A stretch of DNA of 64,000 nt from Paenibacillus tyrphae (GCF_024158745.1 NZ_JAMZAW010000015.1:1-64000); one strand, 5' to 3'. Counted from the stretch's first letter, positions 8,072-15,927 are shown. Notes: generated by a model not told the origin, from the sequence alone. Program-made: numbers and translations.

Positions 8072-8755
8072 TCAGGTTGCGGCAGCTTCCGGCAATCCGC
8101 GCCGCAGCAGCCGTTTGCCGACGCTCGTCCGGTAAAACAACCGCTCCAGCAGGCTGAAGACGCTGCCCGCCAGCCAATACAGCCCCAGCGCCACCGGCGC
8201 CCGCCACGTAATGACGAGCGGGAGCAGCAGGAGGATCATCCCGAACAGCAGCCGCTTGCTTCCGCTCATCGAGACGGCAGCGGAGTCGGCCAGCGGGATC
8301 ATGCCTACCGCGAACGACAGCAGCCCCGTGGCGATCGGGATCAAATGGAACGGATCAACCTCGGCCAAATGTGCGACCCAAGGGATCAAAATCGACGTCA
8401 TCGTACTGCCATGCGTAAAGAACAGGCCGTACATTGCCATAAGCACCGGCATTTGAATGATGGCCGACAGCGGCGAGCTTAAAGGATTGATCCCGTATTT
8501 GCCGTAAATTTTGGTTGTTTCTTGAACCAGCTTGGCCGGGTCGTTCCCGCACGTTTCCCGCAGCTTGCTAAGCTCGGGGAAAGCGGCGGCAGAACGGACC
8601 TGCTGCCGGGCGGCCAGCAGATTGAAGCGGTACAGCGCGCCCTTCACCAGCAGCGTGAGCACGATGACCGCAGCCCCCCAGTCGCGGGTCCAGTCGAACG
8701 TCCAGGACAGCACATAAGCCAACAGATCAATAATAGGTTGAAACCATGTATACAT
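8072..8755 (-). CDS. yidC2: YidC/Oxa1-family membrane protein insertase (second paralogue)
   Basis: A 227-residue insertase that helps hydrophobic proteins enter the plasma membrane. Five membrane segments are visible: 5-20, ~27-45, ~112-130, ~140-160 and ~172-205. A cytoplasmic hairpin lies between the first two core helices (ARQQVRSAAAFPELSKL...YGKYGINPL). The basic residue of the hydrophilic groove is K38, where SpoIIIJ-type proteins have Arg. There is no lipoprotein signal peptide or lipobox Cys, unlike most Gram-positive YidC proteins. It is not next to rnpA/rpmH, so it is the secondary copy. ATG 8755 follows GGAAGGAG, which is buried in a stem. See the upstream leader ORF. Confidence 0.9.
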   Translation of the reverse strand: MYTWFQPIIDLLAYVLSWTFDWTRDWGAAVIVLTLLVKGALYRFNLLAARQQVRSAAAFPELSKLRETCGNDPAKLVQETTKIYGKYGINPLSSPLSAIIQMPVLMAMYGLFFTHGSTMTSILIPWVAHLAEVDPFHLIPIATGLLSFAVGMIPLADSAAVSMSGSKRLLFGMILLLLPLVITWRAPVALGLYWLAGSVFSLLERLFYRTSVGKRLLRRGLPEAAAT

Positions 8756-8757
8756 AG

Positions 8758-8856
8758 AGCGCTCCTTCCGTTGCGATTGAGCCTCGATCGTCTCTCAATC
8801 GTCAACCGTGAAATTTTCGGTCAACCGACCATCTCATTCCAACGGAAAGGAGCGCT
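8758..8856 (-). promoter_or_regulatory. RBS-sequestering stem-loop between leader ORF and yidC
   Basis: The yidC Shine-Dalgarno GGAAGGAG (minus strand, 8769-8762) lies in a 3' arm (8781-8758) that pairs with a 5' arm (8856-8833). The pairing is ten perfect pairs AGCGCTCCTT/AAGGAGCGCT, then six more (CCGTTG/CAACGG) after one bulged base, then about six weaker ones. The 5' arm is made of the last coding triplets of the upstream ORF (S-A-P-F-R-W-N-E). A competing small hairpin GATTGAG/CTCAATC (8775-8781 with 8794-8800) could form instead. A ribosome paused at the end of the ORF would open the stem and free the yidC start. Confidence 0.75.
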
Positions 8857-9084
8857 TGCTTCTTCGGATAACGCCGAGGACCGCGGCGGGCATTTTCGGC
8901 GAACGAAGACGGTACGCGGACTTTTTCTGGCCCGGTCATGACGTTTGAGCGGAAGCTTGGCAAGCTCGACGGCCGGCTCGAATGCGAAGGTCAACTGCTT
9001 CCCCGACCATCCGAACCATGGCACGACGAACAGCGAAGCCAGCCCGAGCGCCAGCAGCAGCGCCAGATCGAAAGACCACTCCAT
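8821..9084 (-). CDS. Putative membrane-anchored regulatory leader peptide of yidC (MifM-like layout)
   Basis: This 87-residue ORF has an excellent site, AAGGAGGTGA six bases before ATG 9084. Residues 5-26 form one membrane helix (DLALLLALGLASLFVVPWF). A basic stretch follows (KLPLKRHDRARKSPR, VRRK), then a C-terminal tail SEEASAPFRWNEMVG. The last codons overlap the 5' arm of the stem that hides the yidC ribosome binding site; the stop is 66 bases before the yidC ATG. In B. subtilis, MifM (95 residues, one N-terminal helix) works this way: it stalls the ribosome when insertion fails and so induces YidC2. I see no MifM-like DEED cluster and no RAPP or SecM motif, so the arrest step is inferred from layout only. 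Confidence 0.7.
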   Translation of the reverse strand: MEWSFDLALLLALGLASLFVVPWFGWSGKQLTFAFEPAVELAKLPLKRHDRARKSPRTVFVRRKCPPRSSALSEEASAPFRWNEMVG

Positions 9085-9150
9085 ATCCGTTCACCTCCTT
9101 TGTCGCGTTTTCGCTTACTTAACGTTTTACGGGATTGACCGCAATTCGTT

Positions 9151-9636
9151 TCACTGCGGCGATAAGGCACTTCCTCGCTGCGCCAAAACCTTGCGGTATT
9201 TCACGAAGCTGACGATACGCCAAGGCACGATATAGGCGACCGCGATCAAGTAGAACAGCATCCCCAGCTCGGCCGGATCAAGTCCGGACAAGTAGCTGCG
9301 CAGCGCCAGCCGGATGACGATGAGTCCTATCAGGGCGAAAATAAACGCTTTGCTCTTTTTCGGATAAATCTGCCCGTCTTCGCGAAACTCGTAATTCGTT
9401 GTCATAATCATCGGAACGGATAAAATAAGACCGAACAGCAGGGACAGCGTTACCTCTTTCACGGTCAAATGAAGCTGCGGGTTGAGCAGACCGAGTATGC
9501 CGAAGCCCAAAAAAAGCAGCGGCAGCAGCAGCCGGTATCCGTTGCCTTTCACCGGCTTGGCCGCCGCACGCATTCTCCGCCAGAGTACAAGCGCTACGAT
9601 GACAATCATAAAAATCACGGGAGAAATTGATTCCAT
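9151..9636 (-). CDS. ccdC: CcdC-family membrane protein
   Basis: A 161-residue integral membrane protein with about five helices. It has the characteristic middle segment TNYEFREDGQIYPKKSKAF and the later PWRIVSFVKYRK of the CcdC (DUF1453) family, which is named from the B. subtilis ccdA-ccdB-ccdC cytochrome c maturation locus. The exact role is not settled, and here ccdA is not next to it. ATG 9636 follows AAGGATGG. The leader ORF and yidC lie 66 bases downstream in the same direction and may be co-transcribed with it. Confidence 0.85.
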   Translation of the reverse strand: MESISPVIFMIVIVALVLWRRMRAAAKPVKGNGYRLLLPLLFLGFGILGLLNPQLHLTVKEVTLSLLFGLILSVPMIMTTNYEFREDGQIYPKKSKAFIFALIGLIVIRLALRSYLSGLDPAELGMLFYLIAVAYIVPWRIVSFVKYRKVLAQRGSALSPQ

Positions 9637-9665
9637 ACGGTACCATCCTTATAGTTTTGATATAA

Positions 9666-9694
9666 ACTATTTTACACATAAATTATATAGTCAA
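9666..9694 (-). promoter_or_regulatory. Candidate sigma-A promoter of ccdC
   Basis: TTGACT (9694-9689) and AATAGT (9671-9666) are 17 bases apart on the minus strand, about 30 bases before the ccdC start. The -35 is good and the -10 is weak. Confidence 0.4.
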
Positions 9695-9742
9695 TCAAAC
9701 AAATACAGCTTGTCCTTCTAAGCAAAATAACGGAAAAACGAC

Positions 9743-9772
9743 AAAAAACCCTTGCCTGGCAAGCGGCAGGGG
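9743..9772 (-). terminator. Rho-independent terminator of the coat-protein gene
   Basis: On the minus strand CCCCTGCC (9772-9765) pairs with GGCAAGGG (9756-9749) with one G-T pair and is followed by TTTTTTGT. It stands just after the stop at 9784. Confidence 0.75.
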
Positions 9773-9783
9773 CTGAATCGGCT

Positions 9784-10524
9784 TTAAGTCCTCTTCTGCA
9801 TCCGGGCGTAGGACAAAATGCGTCTATACATCTTTTTGTTCTTAAGGGCGTTAAAAATCGATTTGTCCGGCTTCGTGTTGACTTCGAGAATCCAGGGCTT
9901 CAGCTTGCCATCGATCGCGACATCGACGCCGAAAGCGGGAAAATGCGGATACTTTGCGCTCATATACTCGCTGATGCCTTGGCCCAGATTTTTCAGCTCT
10001 TGAACGAATCCGGCCTTGCGTTTCCCGCGAATATGAGGAGCAAGCAGCTTGTCTGCGGGCATCGGGGTTCCCCCGCTATGATAGTTCGTGACGATCTTTT
10101 TCGGTCTGGCCAGTCGGCCGACCATCCCCGTCACGTCCCAGCCCCGCTGCCGGTTGCGTTGGACCATGATTCTCAGATCGAACGGGCGTTTCTTGTAATG
10201 CAGCAGCGGGATTGCTTTTTGCACGAGATAGCCTCGCCGGGCCGTCTGTCTGGAAACTGCGGAGTACAAGCTGCCGAACGAACGAAACGTCCGGGTAGCA
10301 TAGCCGCTCTTCAGCGTGTAACGCCCGCCGCCTGAACGGATGACTTTCATGATCCCGTGGCCGCCCGTGCCGTTGTTCGGCTTCAGGTAAACCGCCCCCC
10401 ATCGCTTCAGCATGGAGCTGACCGCAGCCCGGCTCGCCCATTGCGTCTGCGGAAGGTACGGCTTCCAACGTGTGCCGGTTTTCAAATAACGGTATTTCCC
10501 CCACTTCGTGTTGGCATAAACCAA
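9784..10524 (-). CDS. YheC/YheD-type spore coat-associated ATP-grasp protein
   Basis: A 246-residue protein of the YheC/D-like endospore coat family, an ATP-grasp fold found in spore formers. The ATP-grasp core is visible as AVYLKPNNGTGGHGIMKV (lysine and glycine-rich loop, near residues 45-60), PFDLRIMVQRN, and the metal-binding end AFGVDVAID...WILEVNTKPD. It is short for the family, which often exceeds 350 residues, and lacks the usual N-terminal extension. TTG 10524 is the start, after GGGAGGTGAT. Its ligase substrate is unknown. Expression during sporulation is expected from the family, not shown by a promoter I can read. Confidence 0.85.
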   Translation of the reverse strand: MVYANTKWGKYRYLKTGTRWKPYLPQTQWASRAAVSSMLKRWGAVYLKPNNGTGGHGIMKVIRSGGGRYTLKSGYATRTFRSFGSLYSAVSRQTARRGYLVQKAIPLLHYKKRPFDLRIMVQRNRQRGWDVTGMVGRLARPKKIVTNYHSGGTPMPADKLLAPHIRGKRKAGFVQELKNLGQGISEYMSAKYPHFPAFGVDVAIDGKLKPWILEVNTKPDKSIFNALKNKKMYRRILSYARMQKRT

Positions 10525-10632
10525 TCGATCACCTCCCGTCTAAACCATGGTATTGTATGTACGCTTTGCGGCTTTGGGAACAGGCATATGCAACACGTCA
10601 ACGGGTCGTGAGTGAATATTTTCAAAAAAACG

Positions 10633-10660
10633 TTGCATTCCTTATAATTCCGAGTATAAT
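10633..10660 (+). promoter_or_regulatory. Sigma-A promoter
   Basis: TTGCAT (10633-10638) and a perfect TATAAT (10655-10660) are 16 bases apart, about 45 bases before the start of the next plus-strand gene. Confidence 0.65.
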
Positions 10661-10704
10661 ACTAGGTAAATAAGTTGATTTTACCATGCTAGGGGATGAC
10701 GAAC

Positions 10705-11043
10705 ATGATTTCTTCTGCCATGAAAGCTGCAGCCGCTCTCTGGGTCGACGACTACCTGGATTTGTACAATTACGCCGGACGGATCGGAGATACGGCCTGG
10801 CAGCAAGAGATTACGGACATCCTGAAGCAAAAAGACGCGTATGTATCGGAGGCTGTGCGTACAAGAAAGCTTGAGGAGCTGTGGACGACCTTCGATTCGA
10901 TCAACCGCAAAATGCTGGAGCTTTACCGGGAACTGCGGGAAACGAACGACTCGTGGGTTACGGAACGGCTTAGAGAGCAAGTGAGGGAATTGAAAACGGA
11001 ACGCATTACGGTCTCGAGAAAAATCAAGGCGGAACAAGCTTAG
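10705..11043 (+). CDS. Hypothetical helical cytoplasmic protein
   Basis: A 112-residue, highly helical, charged protein with no membrane segment and no Cys. Recognisable pieces are ALWVDDYLDLYNYAGRIGD near the start and a long basic/acidic amphipathic C-terminal half ending in KTERITVSRKIKAEQA, likely a coiled coil. ATG 10705 is nine bases after AGGGG and is preferred to the ATG at 10696, which touches that site. A good sigma-A promoter lies upstream. Function unknown. Confidence 0.65.
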   Translation: MISSAMKAAAALWVDDYLDLYNYAGRIGDTAWQQEITDILKQKDAYVSEAVRTRKLEELWTTFDSINRKMLELYRELRETNDSWVTERLREQVRELKTERITVSRKIKAEQA

Positions 11044-11215
11044 AGGTTGTTTCATGCGCGGGAGCGTAAATATGGCATACGGGGGACCGTTCTGCCAGTG
11101 GCTTGGTGCGAACACGGCTTGCAGACAACTGCTCAGCCGGCGGTTATCTTGATGCATGCAGCAAACTGCTCTGCAGAGGGCTGAATCCATTTTGGCGAAT
11201 GGATCAGGCCGGGCA

Positions 11216-11431
11216 TTACATGGACGCTTGTTTCATCTCGCGCATCATGTTCATCATCATCGTCATCGTTTCGTCGCATTCTTGCATTTTGGACATCATC
11301 ATGTCCATATCCATGGCATCCATCATCTTCATTTCCATCATCATGTTCATCATGGATTTCATGGAGTTCATTTTGCACATCATGTCATCCATACACATCG
11401 TCATCATCATGTTCATGCACATTTTTTCCAC
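11216..11431 (-). CDS. Extremely methionine-rich small protein
   Basis: GTG 11431 follows GAGGAGGTGAG at ideal spacing and opens a 71-residue frame. By my count 34 of 71 residues are Met (48%), with four Cys, several Asp/Glu/Lys and no long hydrophobic run of other residues. Blocks such as MMNMMMEMKMMDAMDMDMMM dominate. Third-position changes among Lys, Asp and Asn codons suggest real coding. Thioether-rich peptides can bind Cu(I) or Ag(I) or soak up oxidants, so a metal-buffer or oxidant-sink role is possible, but I know of no named family. The opposite strand reads as His-rich, but that frame has no ribosome binding site. Confidence 0.65.
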   Translation of the reverse strand: MEKMCMNMMMTMCMDDMMCKMNSMKSMMNMMMEMKMMDAMDMDMMMSKMQECDETMTMMMNMMREMKQASM

Positions 11432-11672
11432 TCGGCTCACCTCCTCTATGAATCTGCTATTTAACTCCATACCCAAAATACTATAAATTCCCAGATACTT
11501 CAAGTCTTTTTTTGTTTTTCCGGTTGAAAACGGATTGTATTTGTGATAAAATTTTTCGTTTTTTCCATTAAGTTGATCGGAATGAGAGGCAAGCTTGGAT
11601 AAGCGCCCTTCTTGACCCCGGCCCACGCTTCCGCTACTCTGAAAGAAAGTGATATGCGGGAGGAGAATGACC

Positions 11673-12164
11673 ATGTCCGAACGGCCGCCCAAGCGGGATC
11701 AGACGTACGGTGTCGGAAAAGAGCCGACAGACCGCCCTATCATTCCTTTGCCGAAAGAAACGCTTGAAGACCAAGATGCCATGCTCGCAGCGCAGAAAGA
11801 ACGGCAGAGCTGGATCGACGAAGCTTACGAGGATTTTGTCAAAAACGGCGGCCTGGAACATTTGCCCGGCTTCGGTAAGCCGCTGACGGTGCCGACCGGA
11901 GACGCGTGGTCGTCCTTGCTCAAGCAAGCCAAGGTTGAGCATCCCTGGGTCATGCTGCGGAAGGAAATCGGCTCGCTGATGGAGAAAACGATCAGTCGGA
12001 TAGTCAAAAGCTCCGTCGATCCGGAAATCGATGCGCTGATCGAGGATGCAAACAAGCAGATCGCGGAGTTGAACCGCCAAGCCCCGAGCCTGTCCCTGCA
12101 CCGCAGCCGCTTGTCCCGCGACAACCTGCATGAACAGTATGACCGCTGGTATGCGGATAAGTGA
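11673..12164 (+). CDS. DUF1992 (DnaJ-homologue subfamily C member 28-like) protein
   Basis: A 163-residue soluble protein. The conserved part is IDEAYEDFVKNGGLEHLPGFGKPL, the signature of DUF1992, a domain also found in the DNAJC28 family. The rest is helical and charged and ends in EQYDRWYADK. The molecular function is unknown. I chose ATG 11673 because GGGAGGAG lies seven bases before it. Two earlier in-frame starts (GTG 11649, ATG 11667) lie before or against that site. A bidirectional terminator follows. Confidence 0.8.
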   Translation: MSERPPKRDQTYGVGKEPTDRPIIPLPKETLEDQDAMLAAQKERQSWIDEAYEDFVKNGGLEHLPGFGKPLTVPTGDAWSSLLKQAKVEHPWVMLRKEIGSLMEKTISRIVKSSVDPEIDALIEDANKQIAELNRQAPSLSLHRSRLSRDNLHEQYDRWYADK

Positions 12165-12190
12165 CTTCGCCGATGCATAATCATAACATG

Positions 12191-12245
12191 AAAAACCCCC
12201 GAAGCCTTTACTCCCTGTCGAGGGAGCGCTGCCGGGGGTATTTTT
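12191..12245. terminator. Bidirectional terminator between convergent genes
   Basis: ACCCCCG (12195-12201) pairs with CGGGGGT (12233-12239), with an inner stem CTCCCT/AGGGAG (12211-12216 with 12221-12226). A run of A stands before it and a run of T after it, so it can serve both the DUF1992 gene and the nitroreductase gene. Confidence 0.82.
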
Positions 12246-12266
12246 GTCGATATCGGCTTTTCCGAA

Positions 12267-12884
12267 TTAGAACGACTCGTTAACGACCACGTCGCTGAGC
12301 GGCAGACGTTCTGTCGCGCGTGCCGGGCTAGCCGCTTTACCGATCGGGAGAAGCATAACCGGAATATAGCGTTCCGGAATGTTGAACTCTTGGATCAAAG
12401 CAGCCGGATTGTACCCGCCCATCGGAACCGTGTCGTAGCCTTTCGCACGCGCAGCCAGCATAAGCTGCATAGCGGCCAGCGAGGCGTTGCGTATCGCTTC
12501 GTCGCGGCCTACCGCCGGATTGTTTGCATAGGCGCCGTTAATTTGGCCGAGCATCGTGTCGCGGACTTCCGGCGTCGCCTTTTCAAAGACGATCGGGGCG
12601 GTCAAGTTCGCTTGCAGGTCGCCGAGCACGATGACAACCGCGGATGCGTCGGATACTTGCTGTTGGCCAAACGCGATCGGAAGCAGACGGTCTTTGTTCG
12701 CTTGCTCTCGGATGACCAGAAAACGCCAGTGCTGCAAGTTCCAAGACGACGGCGCGCTTGTGGCCAGCTCCAGAATTTCATTCAGCTCCGCATCCGGGAT
12801 AACGACGTCCAGTTGATATTGACGGACGGAATGACGGGACAGAATAACTTGCTCTGCGGTTTGTTGTTGTTCAACTTGGCTCAT
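12267..12884 (-). CDS. Nitroreductase-family FMN oxidoreductase
   Basis: A 205-residue NAD(P)H:FMN oxidoreductase of the nitroreductase fold, close in type to B. subtilis YodC. The FMN-contact motif SRHSVRQY lies near residues 17-24. SAPSSWNLQHWRF near 45-57 binds the flavin phosphate and isoalloxazine, and later DTVPMGGYNP closes the site. The physiological substrate (nitro compounds, quinones) is not determined. ATG 12884 has AAAGGAG eight bases upstream; the earlier GTG at 12893 overlaps that site. Confidence 0.9.
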   Translation of the reverse strand: MSQVEQQQTAEQVILSRHSVRQYQLDVVIPDAELNEILELATSAPSSWNLQHWRFLVIREQANKDRLLPIAFGQQQVSDASAVVIVLGDLQANLTAPIVFEKATPEVRDTMLGQINGAYANNPAVGRDEAIRNASLAAMQLMLAARAKGYDTVPMGGYNPAALIQEFNIPERYIPVMLLPIGKAASPARATERLPLSDVVVNESF

Positions 12885-13158
12885 AATTTCCACTCCTTTA
12901 TTGTATAACTCTATTTAGTATAATAACGCAATTAACTTACTTTTGTAAAGTACCATACAAAAAATTACGAATATAAATTTACACGGCAACGCATATAGTT
13001 TTTACCTTGAATCCGGTAAATACAGCGTAAAGGCGCTTCCTTTTCCTTCCTCGCTTCGCAGCGAGAGGAAGCCGGCAGAGAGCGTTGTATAGATTTTGTT
13101 CAGATTTATTTGTTAGAATAGGACGGATAAACAATTCAAAAAAAGGAGTTGTTGCATC

Positions 13159-14166
13159 GTGTTCCATCTGTCGCACGTCCTTGGACGAATCAGAAACCGC
13201 TGGTTCGCAGTGGCTTCGTTCGTCACGGGGAGCGTGTGGTCCGCGCATTTGGCCGTGCTGGTATTCCACTGGGACGACAACGTGCGTTATGATACGACTT
13301 TAACCCTCATTTCTTTACTTGCTGGCATCATGACGACGTTCCTTATCTTTCATCTGGCTCTGTTCGGAAACAAAAGCCGCCTTCGACTGGCGGGCGGCGG
13401 CTTGCTCACGATGATCGGAATGGCAACGATGTATATAACGGGCAGCGAAGCCGCCATCGCTCCGGATGACGATAGAGCTTATATCGTCCACTCCGTCCTG
13501 CGCCCGGTAGATTTGTTTTTGCTGTTCGGCGTTCTGGCCGCGATGTGTCTTGTGTATATCGTCGCTTGGCGGGCCATGCGCCTCCAGAAGCAAGCGCTCG
13601 AGAAGTTGGCGTATACCGATCCTCTGACCGGTTTGCTCAACCGGAACGCTTGGGACCGCTACGCCGAGAAAAATACCGTAAACCGGAACGCGGCGTTCTT
13701 GTTTTTGGACCTGGACGAGTTCAAATCCGTCAACGATACGCTCGGACACGACATCGGAGATCTGTTGATATGGGAAGTGGGGCAGCGTTTAAAAGCGTTC
13801 CAGAACAAGCATCGGCAAATTTTCCGGCTCGGCGGGGACGAATTTCTGCTGGTCGCCCTCCAGTGCAGCGAAGCGTCCGCCAAAAAAACGGCTTGCGAAA
13901 TGCTCGAAGCGATCAAGGCCCCTTACCGCTTGGCAGGAAAGGTGGCCCACGTCTCCGGAAGCATCGGCATCTGCCTCGGCTCCGTTCCCGGGTCCAGCTG
14001 TACCACCATGCTGAAAAATGCGGATGCCGCCATGTACCGAGCCAAATTATCGGGAAGAAACCAGTTCTTCACGTCTCGCGAAGGAATGAGCGCATTTTTT
14101 TTGAGCCCGCTGCGCGGTACGGGCAAAGGCTTGCCCAAGAGCCTCACTAAAGGCAGAGGAGCCTGA
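13159..14166 (+). CDS. Membrane-bound diguanylate cyclase (GGDEF)
   Basis: A 335-residue enzyme that makes cyclic di-GMP from two GTP. Four membrane segments cover roughly residues 15-140, joined by a short linker to a GGDEF domain (TDPLTGLLNRNAWDR onward). The active-site GGDEF is intact at 225-229. No RxxD inhibitory site is visible at the usual distance upstream. No extracytoplasmic sensor domain is obvious, so the membrane helices may be the sensor. The GTG start follows AAAGGAG. There is no EAL or HD-GYP partner in the window. Confidence 0.88.
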   Translation: MFHLSHVLGRIRNRWFAVASFVTGSVWSAHLAVLVFHWDDNVRYDTTLTLISLLAGIMTTFLIFHLALFGNKSRLRLAGGGLLTMIGMATMYITGSEAAIAPDDDRAYIVHSVLRPVDLFLLFGVLAAMCLVYIVAWRAMRLQKQALEKLAYTDPLTGLLNRNAWDRYAEKNTVNRNAAFLFLDLDEFKSVNDTLGHDIGDLLIWEVGQRLKAFQNKHRQIFRLGGDEFLLVALQCSEASAKKTACEMLEAIKAPYRLAGKVAHVSGSIGICLGSVPGSSCTTMLKNADAAMYRAKLSGRNQFFTSREGMSAFFLSPLRGTGKGLPKSLTKGRGA

Positions 14167-14202
14167 CTGCTTAAAAATCAAAAATTCGAAGACAGCAAAG
14201 AG

Positions 14203-14253
14203 CGCCACCGGGGAGGAAAACGTAGAAAATCCGCCTGCCCCGGCGGCGTTTTT
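14203..14253 (+). terminator. Rho-independent terminator of the GGDEF gene
   Basis: CGCCACCGGGG (14203-14213) pairs with CCCCGGCGGCG (14238-14248) with one mismatch and is followed by TTTTT. Confidence 0.7.
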
Positions 14254-14291
14254 AGATTGGACGCGCAATGCAGTAAACGCCCAACGGCGAA

Positions 14292-15317
14292 TTATAAATG
14301 CATAACACCAGGATACAGTCGCTCCTCCGCCGCCCGCTTCTTTTGCTCGAAAACCGGCGCGAACCGCCCCATATATTCCGGGACCTGCAGGCCCCGTCCG
14401 CTCTTCTGCGCCCAGCGGCGGTACGCCTTCAGCGCCTCTTCCCAATCCTCCAACGCCCATAAAATTTCAAATTGCACTGCGTACGAATCGGGATAATCGG
14501 GAATTTCGTTGGCGGCCAACCTTGCGGCATCCAGCGCCAGCCCCTGCTCATGGGCATCCAGCAGCGCCATCATCAAATAGTAATATGCGTGCGCCCTTGC
14601 GTAATAGTGCCTGTGCGGGATTCGGCGAAGCGCGCGGGCCGCGTAGAAGGAAGCCAGCGTCGGCTCGCCGGTATGGTAATACGCGTTGGCCAAATGGCTG
14701 CAGACCAAGCCGTCGTCCGGCTTTCGTTGCAGCTCCTGCAGCAGCAGTGGAATGTTGCGGCGCGACTTCCGCTCCATTTCGCTCCGCGTACAGCCGTAAT
14801 GCAGTAGCCGGCAGCCGTAAAACAGCTTGCCCGACGCGCGACGCGGGCCGCTGATCACGCGAAGCCGCTCGTGGACGGCGCCCGTATAGGTATAGCATCC
14901 CTTGCGAAACAAGCGCTCCACATGGTTGACGAGCACCGTCTGTCCGTTCCGGCCGTCCAAATGGCGGCATAGCAACGAGAGCAGGCCGGTGTTGTCTGCT
15001 TCGCGGACAAGCAGGCTTTTGAATTCCCGGACCGGCATGTCCCATACGAGCTCTTCGTCCGCATCGATGAACCAGACCCATTCGCCGGACGCCAGCGTGA
15101 TCGCGTAATTGCGCGCCTCCGCAAAGCTGCCGGTCCACGAAAAGCGGTGAACCTTGGCGCCCATGGCCGCCGCCGTCTCCGCGCTGCCGTCCGTCGAGCC
15201 CGTATCGACAACGACGATCTCGTCGGCCCATGGGTGGACGCTGCGGATCGCGGCAGGGAGCGAAGCTCTCGCGTCTTTTACAATCAAGCATGCCGAAATG
15301 GAAGGAATTGTTTTCAC
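14292..15317 (-). CDS. Family 2 glycosyltransferase with C-terminal TPR-like helices
   Basis: A 341-residue protein. Residues 1-~170 are a GT-A catalytic domain (ISACLIVKDA, VVDTGSTDGS, and metal-binding IDADEEL near 88-94). The rest is a run of helices with TPR-like pattern (HLANAYYHTGEPTLASFYAARAL and so on). This two-part layout is common in Firmicutes, including SunS-like enzymes that glycosylate peptides or surface proteins. The substrate is unknown. GTG 15317 is the start, after GAGGTGAT. No neighbour gives a clear pathway. Confidence 0.85.
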   Translation of the reverse strand: MKTIPSISACLIVKDARASLPAAIRSVHPWADEIVVVDTGSTDGSAETAAAMGAKVHRFSWTGSFAEARNYAITLASGEWVWFIDADEELVWDMPVREFKSLLVREADNTGLLSLLCRHLDGRNGQTVLVNHVERLFRKGCYTYTGAVHERLRVISGPRRASGKLFYGCRLLHYGCTRSEMERKSRRNIPLLLQELQRKPDDGLVCSHLANAYYHTGEPTLASFYAARALRRIPHRHYYARAHAYYYLMMALLDAHEQGLALDAARLAANEIPDYPDSYAVQFEILWALEDWEEALKAYRRWAQKSGRGLQVPEYMGRFAPVFEQKKRAAEERLYPGVMHL

Positions 15318-15373
15318 GGGGAATCACCTCAAGGGATTGCGGTATAGCTAAGCGATAAGCTCTTCGCTGTCAG

Positions 15374-15715
15374 TTACGACGGCGCCTTGATTAATTCGAG
15401 GCCGCCGATGAGCGGCATCGGTTTACGCTCGCCACGGGCGGCACTCACCATTCCCAGAATGGCCAGAACGAAGACGGCCAGATTCGCTACCGGCAGCAGC
15501 AGCCAGCCGATGACGGGAATGAGCCCGAGCACGACGTTCGCAACGAGGCCCGTGAGCAGCAGAATCAGCCCCTGATTGGCATGGTACATCGCGTAGCGGG
15601 AATCTTTGGCCACAAGCAGCGGCAGGAAAAACAAAATATAGGCCAGGACGGCAACCGTCTTATTCCGGCTGATGTCATCCTGTTCGGCAACGGACAATTC
15701 TGTGTTGTGCTGCAA
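15374..15715 (-). CDS. DUF4870/Tic20-like membrane protein
   Basis: A 113-residue protein with three membrane helices (about 20-35, 45-65 and 72-95) and the family markers YHANQGLILL and LPVANLAVFVLAILGM. These proteins are widespread and of unknown function. TTG 15715 is preferred as start because GAGGAGAGG ends about eight bases before it. A GTG at 15724 overlaps the site. It is followed by the GT2-TPR gene after a 56-base gap. Confidence 0.8.
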   Translation of the reverse strand: MQHNTELSVAEQDDISRNKTVAVLAYILFFLPLLVAKDSRYAMYHANQGLILLLTGLVANVVLGLIPVIGWLLLPVANLAVFVLAILGMVSAARGERKPMPLIGGLELIKAPS

Positions 15716-15927
15716 CTGGAACACCTCTCCTCTTTGCGGATCGAAAATCTTTTGCCGATCTCATCATAAAATCCGGTGCGTCATGTGACCAGTTACCGGC
15801 CTCACGTATTCCGTCATTTCTTAGCTATTCGCGGCCTCCCGGACGGAAAGCAATGGGAAACTTGTTCACTTCCGTCATTTAATTCCTGTATAAATTCCAC
15901 TATAATAGGGGGGAATGGGGTGAGGAC

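Noticed and set aside
8758-8856. Reading the yidC leader stem as an intrinsic terminator
   Set aside because: No T-run follows the 3' arm; instead the arm contains the yidC ribosome binding site.
11156-11464. His-rich 102-codon frame on the plus strand opposite the Met-rich gene
   Set aside because: No ribosome binding site before its start, and it begins inside non-coding sequence; the minus-strand frame has AGGAGGTGA at ideal spacing.
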